NCBI GenBank assembly: GCA_963556145.1
Contig: OY744463.1
Span: forward strand, 6,510,001-6,574,000
Source: Hygrocybe punicea
Lineage: Eukaryota; Basidiomycota; Agaricomycetes; Agaricales; Hygrophoraceae
Direction of reading: 5' to 3'
DNA: 64,000 bases
Both the position numbers and the translations under genes were made by a program. Shown piece by piece: positions 46,053 to 55,820 of the stretch; the stretch's first letter is position 1, and each line of letters opens with the position of its first letter. The notes under the pieces are model-generated. The model worked only from the letters and a program-made list of their open reading frames with translations. It made no database searches and was not told where the DNA came from.

Positions 46053-47308
46053 CCGGCACGAAGTGGCTCTAATATTGCAGCCAGTGATGAGTGAAAAAGC
46101 TGCCGCCGGAATTTTCGAAAGGCTGGATCATCCTTATATTGCGCATCGGCTAGGGTTTCTTTAATATAGGCATCAACTTTGCAATACCAGCACTTACTCT
46201 TTGGGATAGCGAGGAATGCAACAATTGAAACAGCGTTACGATGTGCTCGTCGTGTGCTGTTGTGAACATTCCCAAGCGATGCGTATAACGGGTAAAATTC
46301 AGTATTTCCCGTGCCAACAGAAACAGTTGTCTTGTTGCTACTGAGGATTATTGGAACAAACATTCCACCGTGGACATCCTCTGATTGTTCGGCAATTACA
46401 TCCTAAATATTAGTTCAGCAATATGCCCAAATCAGCATAAGAAAACCTATAAGGATACGCACAGCCTGACTCCATGCCCAATTGCCCGACATTAGATTTT
46501 GCCATTGGCGCTCGCCATTCTCAGCAAATTCTTGAAATGGGGTATAATTAATTTCGTCCTTGAAGTCGGGGTTGGAAAGTTGGTTCTTGATAACAACGCT
46601 CGGATTCCGGTGCCAGACTTCATACTCTGTCGTCATCCAAGGAGGCACCACTCCATTTGGAAGGTCACCTGAATACGAGACCGAAAAAGATTCCCATGGG
46701 GCATCGCCAATAGGTATAGAGTCGATTGTGCTATAGACATCTTTATGATTGGAAAATGGCGCTGTACCGCTGTGATCTCCCCACATATCCATGAGGTCGT
46801 CAATTTCTGTAGCTGGCATCTGGTTTCTCTTAAATAGGAATTCGGCAATCCGGAATTCGGAACAAGACGAGTAGGGTGAAAAGTCGGAAGTTGATTTTTC
46901 GATTGGTGTTGGGAGGGTTCGGGGATCAATATAAGTGCCATTAATATCACACGGCATCCCTGAATGATTGCTGTAATATTACAGCATGGACTAAGTAAGA
47001 GTTTGAACTGACTTACCATTCAGAATAGGGTGCTCGTGGGTGTAAGAAGTTTGAGGTGCAGTCGAGGCATCATACTCCATACCATCATTTTCTGCAGAGT
47101 CAAAATCCATGTCGTTGCCAAAGAAAGGAAGATCGTCGTGGTCGTCATCATCAACCACCTCCACCTCCACTATTGATCGCTGGGCAAACAGAGGGTGTGC
47201 AGAGTTCTTGTGTTGTGTATAACCAGATCGGTTTTTGAATGTTTTATTTCGGCCCTTGCATTTGCCAAGATGGCACTCGAAGAGATGGGAACGAGGTTGA
47301 TTCAACAT
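46053..47308 (-). pseudogene. Plavaka transposase, N-terminal part
   Basis: ATG at 47308. Exon 1 (47017-47308) encodes a C2H2-like finger, CHLGKC...HKNSAH. Exon 2 (46463-46959) gives MPCDINGTYIDPR, FSNHKDVYSTIDSIPIGDAPWESF, VPPWMTTEYEVWHRNP and GNWAWSQA. Exon 3 (46053-46402) gives GGMFVPIILSSNKTTVSVGTGN, LGNVHNSTRRAHRNAVSIVAF and LEPLRAG, where LTR element 2 begins. Introns are 57 and 60 bases. The fragment joins in frame with 38400-40436. The gene is divergent from the companion gene, with starts 152 bases apart. Confidence 0.87.
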
Positions 47309-47460
47309 TTGTACGGAAAGTGCAATCGGGATGAAATTATGTACGAGACAATGACAAGTCCGCTAGGGCGTGAGATCACAAATTGAGAGTCAGAAATACA
47401 AGGACAAAACAGAACTCGAACCACATACCTACTACCAAAAAAAACCGACAAAAAAATATG

Positions 47461-49743
47461 CCTGCCAAACGCACAACAACTGTCAATGGCAGCACTGGAA
47501 AAAGTCAAGGAACTCACCCAAGTGAATTCGCCTGCAAAATAAAGGTAGCCAAAGCTAACATGTAACGTTTTCGCAGACGGTACACTTGCAACCAATCGTG
47601 CACGACGTGCTGGAGCAAACCTCCACCCAGGAATGGTAGTTGCCAATCAGACTAAACCGCGTAGAACCTCAGCTCAAGTCCTTGCCGACAAAGCCGCAGC
47701 TCTTGCCAAAAAAGAGGAAAAGGCCATTGCAGTTGCGGCTGCCAAAGATAAAAAGCTGAAAAAGATAGCAGATTTAGAAAATAGGATGGCGGCTGATGAA
47801 GAAAATCGTAAAAGGGATGCGGCTCGGCCACCGTCAGGGAAAATCGTGGTTAATGTTGCTGAACGCCCAAAATCATCTGTCAGGAAAAGTACACCAGAAA
47901 TCATGAAGGAAGTTGACGAACTGTTAGCCTTCAACTATGGCAATGATATTGTTGAACTTGACAGCGAGGAAGAATCCCAGGTTGTGCTCCGCCAGCCAAA
48001 GCCTCGACAGGAACCTGTTCTTGAGGAGGAAAGTGAAGGTGAAGCAATTGGTGCCGGTCTTCTGATCAAAGAAACTGTACTAAAGTCACTTCTAGATGAC
48101 AACCGCGATAATGAAGGATGGATTGACCGTGACTACATACCAGATATGGGTGGTAGCCAAGCTCAAAGTTTCGACATGGACTTGGACTTGGAAGAAAGCG
48201 TAAGTGAAATAGTGGGAGAAAAAGGAACAGGAGCAACGGAAAAGGTCAGATCTGAGAACAAAAAGGACAAGAAACCGACACGAGGGATGGTGCGAGACGC
48301 GATTGAAGCCTTACGTTTGATGAAGGCAACAAGGGATGATCAAAAAAGGAAATTTGAGGACGTGGAGAACGTGCAACAGCAAGTATCCCCTCCTTTTTCA
48401 TCTGAACGTTATTTGACGAATCTTACTCTGAATGCCAGCCCCTTAAAGAAAATGAAACCGGCCCACCCATCGGGACTCTTACCTCAATTCAAAACGAATG
48501 CTGACACGGCCATATTATGGAACAAAACCAACTTTAAAGGTTCTCACATTGATGCTGGAGGCGGTTCTGAAGTGGGTCACAGTGGCAAGTTTTCTGATTT
48601 ATATGGTGGCCTTTCCGACGAGGATGAGAGCCAGGAAGGTGCAGGGCAACTAGCCACCCTGGGACCAAAAAACATAAAGGTACGGCAACGATCATATGTT
48701 TTTCTGCTATAATTTGATATCTTACCTTCAGAAGTCCATTGCAAAAATCACGCGGAATGCACCCACCATCAAACTCGAGGCAGATACCGTTAGTGTGAAG
48801 CTTGGCCGCACTCGATTCTCTGCAAATGACCTGCCCGCTGACATCAAGGCGCGTTGGAGTGAAGAGTTCTCCCCCCTTTGGCGCAAATTTCTCGGTACCC
48901 TGACCGACCCCTGGGATACAGATAGCCCCAGCATTCACTCGGAGATGCAAGCCTGCTTTGACACTGTCTACCCTGGCAACGCTTACGGCAAAATTTCCCA
49001 TAATGACGTTGTCTTTTCTGTGGTGCGTATATCTATCCTGACTAAAAATATCTTTCACAATAAGAGTATTTTAGGCCATGCAACGTTTTTATGATTGGCG
49101 GGCGAAATTTTCTCAAAAGGGCATTTCCAACGTTGCTGCTATTTTTGAGGCCGAAAAGGTGACATCTGATTCCACCAAAGATAAGAAATGGCGCGCCGAT
49201 TACGCCAATTGGGCACTTGGACCTGGTATCCCATTCCTATATGCAGGGGAAGATCCCAAGGTGCTATTACTACGCATTTATACACCATTTTATTAACAGA
49301 CCGCTTTCAGAACAAAGTGGGTGCCTTCCAATCGGCACTTGTTCTCAAGATCTTTTCGACACATCTAACCGACACCGCAAACGCTCCCAACGATTTCCTT
49401 GCCCAAGTCCCCCCTAGCGGTGCCCTTACGTTGTCTGTCGCAGCGGTACGTACCTTGATATACATGTGCAAACGACATTGGTTGATCACGGTTTTAGGCT
49501 GAGCGAGCAATCAAATTCTGGAGGACTGGAACTTCAACTATGGGCCTCGACAAAGGAAAGGATATGTTCTCGGAAACAAACTGGTATCAGCAGACAAAGG
49601 CTTATGGGACTTCCGTCGCCAAGATTGGCCCAGTAACGTGGGGACGCATTCTCGAAGCTGCTTCCAACATCAACAAAACCAAAACATTCATAGATCTGAC
49701 TGACGAAACTGATGAACGTGCTATGATATCCAACATGGAATGA
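47461..49743 (+). CDS. Plavaka companion gene, uncharacterised protein
   Basis: ATG 47461 (MPAKRTTTVNGSTGK). An intron leads to DGTLATNRARRAGANLHPGMV, then an Ala/Lys helical segment, an acidic middle, and a globular C-terminal half (DLPADIKARWSEEFSPLWRK, DPWDTDSPSIHSEMQACFD, YDWRAKFSQKGISN, WALGPGIPFLYAGEDPK, FQSALVLKIFSTHL, AAERAIKFWRTG). It ends MISNME at 49743. Other introns lie at about 48680-48731, 49022-49076, 49261-49298 and 49447-49498. The gene lies head-to-head with the transposase inside the same terminal repeats, so it is probably the element's second gene. I know no function. The exact first intron is uncertain. Confidence 0.7.
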
Positions 49744-49969
49744 AGGTGAGTCACAATCTACAACATGTATACTAGCAGTCGTCTAATAGCAATCTACTAG
49801 AATACCCTCCCTTTCTGAGGGTCACGGCCCGGGTAGCTGTGAGTGGGTTTGGCATCGGACAATGTTGAGTTGTGAGCGCCGGTCATTCTATTTTTTATAA
49901 TGTGCATGGGATAGAATTACTGCAAGAATATATGATTCGATGTTCCCTACCTTTGAGTGTCTGAGATGG

Positions 49970-50201
49970 TCTGGCCAGTGCGATGACTGCCAGTGGTCTG
50001 GTAGCAGTCTTCTCAGAAGGTCTGACCCGAAGGTCCCTTGCACGGTCTGGAGGTCTTGGAGGTCTTGGAGTAACTTGGGCAATCTGGTCCAGAGGGGAAT
50101 CTACTGAAGGGTCTTCGTGGTCTGGGAGTCTGGCGGGTCTGGACCAGACAACACCAGACCGAGTCAGACCACCCCGGACCTTGTGCACATTTACTGATGT
50201 G
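49970..50201. repeat. Right subterminal repeats and TIR of the Plavaka element
   Basis: About ten GGTCTGG-type motifs in both orientations, ending in the terminal sequence complementary to the left end at 36147. Such repeats bind transposase in CACTA elements. Confidence 0.65.
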
Positions 50202-50475
50202 GCAACCCAGTAACTCTTAGTTGACAGTTAGGCAACCAATTAATTGAAGATTATTGAACACACTCTTGGCAAATAATTTCTAACTTAGAACTTGAAAGCA
50301 GTTTTTACTTTAGCCCAGACCCCAGAAGGGTTTTTGTAGAAATGCTGATGTAAGGCAGTCTCCAAGTCAGAGGCCAAGAAACCACAAAGCTCAACACAAA
50401 TACATTTGAACAATCTGATCATCTGAGGCTCCTTCGTGCTACTTGTCATATCACAATTCATCTACAACTAAACTT

Positions 50476-51095
50476 CTACTCATCACGCACGCGCTCAAAC
50501 ACCCATTCCAACTGAATCTCATGCCCGAGTTCAAGCTACAAGACGGTTAATACCTCATGCTCTCGCAGTTGAATTGAGACAAGACATACGATGGGTGGAT
50601 GAATAGCGGGTGGGGCAACCCTAATACCGAGATCTGAACCGGTGACACGAATGCTGCATGAGAGGAGGGTCAACTCAATAATATGCGAGAAAGATGGCAC
50701 TGTAGACTGACAAGGAACGAAATCCAGGCGCAATTACGGGATGCCATTCGTTCAGGGGGAATTCAGAAAGACGGCACAGGATCTGGTCGCCTTGCTCGGG
50801 TTCCTTGGGCGCGCCTTGGTAAGTAAGGTAAGATGTCGGAATGATCCTGGAGGGGCGCTCGATGATGATGTTGCCATTGTTAACAGGGACGACTCGCCAC
50901 TAAAAGGGCTGGTGAGTGACAGACAATCGAGCTTGTCAGAAAGCCATGTATTACCTCCTGCTCGGCGTCAGATTTGGCACCAGGAGGGAGAATGGTGACA
51001 CGCTCAGGCTCTCCTTCGCGAGTTAGACATGCAGGCTCGGCGCCGCCAACCACGACGATACGATAGATGCCGGGAGGAACTTGAGTAGTAGTCAT
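50476..51095 (-). CDS. Small secreted-type protease-inhibitor-like protein (I66/cospin-like, beta-trefoil)
   Basis: Four exons (50955-51095, 50712-50899, 50590-50653, 50476-50535) separated by introns of 55, 58 and 54 bases give 453 bases, 150 residues. It starts MTTTQVPPGIYRIVVVGG and ends EIQLEWVFERVRDE. Length, repeated I-x-V strand pattern, and the W near positions 48 and 142 fit mushroom beta-trefoil serine protease inhibitors of MEROPS family I66. There is no signal peptide, as in that family. The inhibitor role is inferred from fold-level likeness only. It is the first host gene right of the transposon block, its stop 274 bases from the element end. Confidence 0.6.
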
Positions 51096-52265
51096 AGTGC
51101 TCTGAGAAAGCTAAAGGGGACGCTGAAAACATAGCCACTTTTAAATGTCCACGGCTGACTCCGAAGTGTCCTCGTCAAGTTTGTGCGGCCCAAAACGAGA
51201 GCCCGGGAGAATGGATACAATGGCGTATGTCAGCCAGAAAACATACCCGATCTCGGATCCATATCTGATTTCAGTGAGGTGAAAAGTAAATATTGAGGGT
51301 ACAAATCTTACTCGGTACAAATCTTACTCGGTACAACTGCCAGCCCACCGCCCTCGACTTGGCGATAAAAAGGGCGATAAAAAGGGTGATGGTGATGGTG
51401 TGAAGGAGGTGAAATTGGGACATACGGGGTTAGAGCTACAAGGAATGAAATGGTTGCTGACCATGAGGACTTGAGTATTACGACAGTACTAGTACGCCTG
51501 GCCAAGGTGTTGGACGCAAATCCTTCTTCGATGAACACGCGCTCTCCCTCTAAGGTCTGGTCATCAGCAATTGGTCCGAAAACAGGCAATCCATAAATTA
51601 CGTCTTGATCCTGAAGCAGAGGACATATCGTCGCCCTGTTCCCGCGCATCCATCGGAAGACCCGCTCCTTTTTGTTGTCAAGTACTCGCCCCGCGTCTGC
51701 TTGGAGGTTCCTCGTTGTGAATACTCGTCACACTGCGAGAAGTGGGAACATGAAGGAAAAAACACTCAAACGTGCATTGGGTGTCGGTCGTGTTCACGTG
51801 CTGTATTATATCCTCATGACAATAGCCAAGGGACTGCTTGCAGTTTGTAACTCGTCATCGCCTTCAAGTTGTTGTTGGTTGCTGTGTCGACTTCTGGCTG
51901 CTCGGGCTCGCAGTATCCATGATATCACTTCGTTTCGTTGGATGACTAGTACTGTATTAATGGTCGGCATAAAAAAGTGGCAAAAGTTCCGACTTCCAGA
52001 GCTTCACCCAGGGTACTTCCAGTCGACAAGGTCTGTTAATATCTAAACCTTTTGGCAGTTCAGAGACCCTAGTGACTTGCTTTCCCATAAGGAGCAGTCA
52101 CCTCAGTTACGTAGTTACTGAGCATGCTAATCAAACCGTCAATTCATTGCCAAGCAGCTGTTCGAAACGGAATGAAGCCCAGTCCCCGGTGCATAAGACA
52201 GCCACTGGCACGAACACTCACTCTCTGCAGCATTCTCTTCGGTATCATCGAAACAGACGCACGTT
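51096..52265. other. Intergenic stretch with one weak ORF
   Basis: A minus frame starts at ATG 51649 (MRGNRATICPLLQDQDVIYG) and stays open for about 60 plausible codons before low-complexity sequence. It could be the first exon of a small gene, but I cannot extend it convincingly. The rest shows no coding pattern. Confidence 0.35.
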
Positions 52266-53994
52266 ATGATGCCCCAGAGCGTGGATGAGATCAAGTATGC
52301 TCTTTGCCTTATTCCGCATTTCCCTGTCTTGACCTTCCTCTATGATAATAGTCACGGGGCGGTGTTTATAGGTGTCATACTGGTACGTACGTCCTGGTGT
52401 TCATTTGTTTCTTGTAGCTTATTGATTTCTCAACCACCTAAGAGCAATGTCTTATATGGCATCATGATAGTTCAAACATTGATGTATTTCAATGCCTTTA
52501 AAAAGTGCGTATGCAGGGCTTTGCTGCGATTGATAAATAACGTGTCAGTCAGGGATCCAACCTGGAGGAAATGCTTGGTAAGTGCTGATCTGAAATACTA
52601 ATATCTATCTTATTCCCGGCCTTTAGGTCGGGTTTCTCTTCATCTTGGTTACAGCCACCTCCATAGTTGAGATTATCTATACACACCAATCACTTATCCT
52701 CCGTTATGGTCCGTCCATGTCATATTTCTCAACTAATATGTGACAGTCATTACCTGCAGGCAATGATCAACCGCTCCAAGATAACCATGGCTGTAAGTAA
52801 TACTCTTTGCTTGGGCCTTCATGTACTATCACCCTAACCATGACCTAGTCATTACATGCAGTACGTACATTCACTTTTGGTTATAATGGTAGGTTATTGA
52901 ATATTGGTGTGCAATATAGGTGTGGTATTGACGGTTCGTCTCCACTAACAAGGCCTGGCTCACCAAGGTAAAATGTATCTTCCGCATTCCAGGTCGTCCT
53001 TGCATTGGCTGTCCAGCTGTTCTTTGCATGGAGAATTCAAGTCCTCACCTCCAGCAAATGGTTCACTTCAATCATCGTCATCTGCGCCCTAGTGAATTTT
53101 TGTGAGTAGTATTCTACCTTTGCTGCTTTCCGGCCTATTAATATTAAATGTATAATGCAAAGCCGGTGGGATTGTTACCGCGATGTTCACTACTCGTCTT
53201 CGCGGGTTCCTTCTGTTCCTGTCATTCGACGACTACCAGAATTTCAGGCATGCTATACTGGGTTGGTTTATTTCTGACAGCATCACGAATGTCATCGTCA
53301 CGGTAACGCTCGTTTGGCATTTGGTACTATGTCACCGGTCACTCTTCCAAATCTATTTGTTACTCACCAAAACTCGTGGTACTAGACCAGCAATAAAACA
53401 GGATTCCACGACACAGATGACATGATTGACAAGATTATTAGAAGTATGTGCATGACACTTATCGACGATTGCTACTCACTGGAACTTTCATTAACCCTTT
53501 AGTAACTGTACCCACCGGAATGATCACTACAGTGTTTGCAGCAACGTTCATCATTTTATTCTTTGTCGATGTGAGTGCTCTATATTTTCTGAATCGTACC
53601 GGCAGAATATATCCTTTTTTCCCAGACAAATGATAGAATGTATGCATTTTCCTTCCACAGCTCCCTCCACCCTGCTCATTCTAAGACTCATTTTACTGGT
53701 TCTAGGGCGATGCTTTTCTATTTCCCGCTTTCAAAACTCTACGCAAACTCAATGATGTCGAGTTTGAACTCTCGAGGGCGGTGGACCTACGTTAGAAACG
53801 AAAGCGGTCAGCAAGGCAGCAGTAAAACAGGCAGTGCATGGCTGGCGAAGGAAGGGCAGAACGCGGATACTGGCCAGGCGGAAAAACAATACCACCGGCA
53901 TGTAAGCGGTCGCAGTTTTTCCAAGGGGTATTCTCTGAAGCTAGTTTTTTGGCGATGTCCTCCACGGACAGCCCGACGATCTAATGAACAATAA
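52266..53994 (+). CDS. DUF6534-type seven-helix membrane protein
   Basis: Many short introns. Exons I can place: 52266-52382, 52443-52504, 52553-52577, 52627-52708, 52760-52792, 52862-52888. Later exons lie around 52993-53101 and 53162-53370, with the last from about 53707. Hydrophobic helices include GVILSNVLYGIMIVQTLMYF, VGFLFILVTATSIVEIIY, VVLALAVQLFFAWRIQVL and TGMITTVFAATFIILFF. The hallmark LSKLYANSMMSSLNSR tail belongs to the DUF6534 family of Agaricomycetes, whose role is unknown. A step between KTRG and FHDTDDMID would need a 23-base intron, which is too short, so the copy may carry a frameshift. Confidence 0.7.
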
Positions 53995-54302
53995 GCGAGC
54001 AGAGGTGTTTGTGCAAGTGGAGTCTCACGAGGTGGTTGAGATGTCTGGAGGGAATACTCCGGTGCTTCATAACCTCCCTGTGGTTGGGGAAGGCAATGCA
54101 CCCTGGACCTAATTTGCGAATATTGTATGTAACATTGTAACATGAACTCTTTTTGGACTTGTTGGCAACCTCACTTTGGAGAGGACCATTGCGTGGCAGG
54201 TCTGAATTTGTCTGGATCTTTCATGTATTGTGCATGTTGTTCTACAATAATTCTCAAGATCTCAACCAATCAAGAATTTGAGAATTTGAGAATTTCCTGC
54301 CT
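53995..54302. other. Intergenic stretch, nothing recognised
   Basis: AT-rich spacer between a plus and a minus gene end. It has runs such as AGAATTTGAGAATTTGAGAA, but no coding or RNA feature I can support. Confidence 0.5.
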
Positions 54303-55592
54303 TCACATATACATACAATGACCGCTGTAAACATTGAAATTGCCATAGTGAAATACAGAAACATCAAGTGAAAGACGAAGGATGTTAGTGTCATACATCA
54401 AACACAATATTAATGCTACACCGCAAATGAATCGAGAATGTTTTGCTCCACCATTCCAGTGACCCAGCATCGGGTGGCGGCTTGTGCCAAACATCGTTTG
54501 GAAAGAGCACAGCGATAGCCTGTTGTATGCGTGAAACTGAAATCGAAATTTCCTTGATTGAATGTTCGTCGTGGGCGACAAGCCTGGGTATATAAGGGAT
54601 GGAATATGTCGACAGGATCTGCAACGCTTCCCATTCAAGAGTCCAATTGGGGACCCATCGAGCGAGAGGTTGACATCCCATGGGATGGATGGATGTGAGA
54701 ATTTGATCGCGACCCTATCTGCGTCTGTAGCTGCATCGAAGGCAACGATGTGATCGGTCTGGACGAGGGGACCCTCTCGGATGCCTGCAAGTACGAGGGT
54801 TCCTCTGCTGTTAATCCCATCTGCGATGTACAGAACGGAATCGTCCTTCCCGTATAATCCGTAGAAGATCTCCTCACGGAGGGTGATTTTATAAGCACGG
54901 GTGGGATGAATCTGGTAGAATTCGACACAGGGGTCGCGTTTAAAAGGGAGGTTTGCAAGGCCAACAAGGGCCGCAAGGGTGTAGGTGGCATGGGCACCAA
55001 ATTCAACCTCGATAACTCCACTCCGGTCCCCATACCAAATCGCCATTTCATTGCCATGAACACCAAGAACAATAGAACTAATGTTCAGGGGACACTTCAA
55101 CAGCTCATTAAGCTTTGCGTAAGCATGATCCCGGTTGTGGTTGAATCCCTTGCTTCCGGTGGAGACAGTATGCGCGACACATGCAAGAATGGCGTGCACA
55201 TCAGGAAGATTACGATATGAAGGCGGCGCGTTGTCCGGAAGACCAGTGACGGAAAAAGGTATCGTTCGAGGCACGATCGCTACATCCACACGACCGAACC
55301 CAGATGGGGCCTCGTGTATCGGCCAAGCGAAAAACAGGTCTTAACGAGCATCTGTGTGTAATAACTGACGAAGAGATTGGCCAATAAACTTACTGGGCGA
55401 CAAGGAATCAATACATCCATTCAGCTTACGCTCTAACCACACCTCTGCTTGCCGCGGTTCGGACAGGTTGTATTTCAGATCTGAGAGGTCGAGATTCGCT
55501 TTATTTGTAGGAAGGTCCCGCAAGAATACGTGGCGAAAAAACCCGTTTACTCCAGGGGTCAAGGTCACCCTGGCTGTGGGTTCGTTCTGCAA
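54303..55592 (-). pseudogene. Broken kinase-like gene
   Basis: The minus strand reads GFFRHVFLRDLPTNKANLDLS, WLERKLNGCIDSLSPSKFIGQSLRQLLHTDAR, a TAA stop, then DLFFAWPIHEAPSGFGRVDVAIVPRT in the same frame, and on to VAFDAATDADRVAIKF. The frame then slips to EWEALQILSTYSIPYIPRLVAHDEH. VAIK followed by an EALxxL helix and YIPRLV is like the N-lobe of the divergent kinases common in mushrooms. No catalytic loop or DFG segment follows before the sequence ends. The stop (possibly from CAA) and the slip suggest decay. Confidence 0.5.
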
Positions 55593-55820
55593 GTCTGCGT
55601 GTAATAAGCTCGTCTGCCATCGGGATTACCTAGGTGCTTTTGGTGAGTGCTCGCACAGAGACTGTGGATCAGTGTTGTACCGCTTAATGGAAATGGAAAT
55701 TAAGGCTTAAATGTATTCTAAGAATCTCGATGAGCCTCGTGGATCAGGGTTTGCTGATGCGGAACCTAAAGCGTGCCCCTCAAACGAAAATGCAGTCACC
55801 GACCAATACGCAAAGTCTCG

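Larger units (their letters stand above)
36147..50201. mobile_element. Plavaka-type (CACTA superfamily) transposon with captured gene fragment
   Basis: The right end read inward is CACATCAGTAAATGTGCACA then AGGTCCGGGGTGGTCTGA. The left end is GCATCAGTAAATCTGCAAAA then GGTCTGGGGTCAC. Repeated GGTCTGG/CAGACCAC subterminal motifs line both ends (36,165-36,450 and 49,970-50,170), as in CACTA-type elements. Inside are the transposase (minus), a divergent companion gene (plus) and a WDR68-like fragment (minus). Without LTR element 2 it is about 8.4 kb. The exact left base and the target duplication are not certain. Confidence 0.7.
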
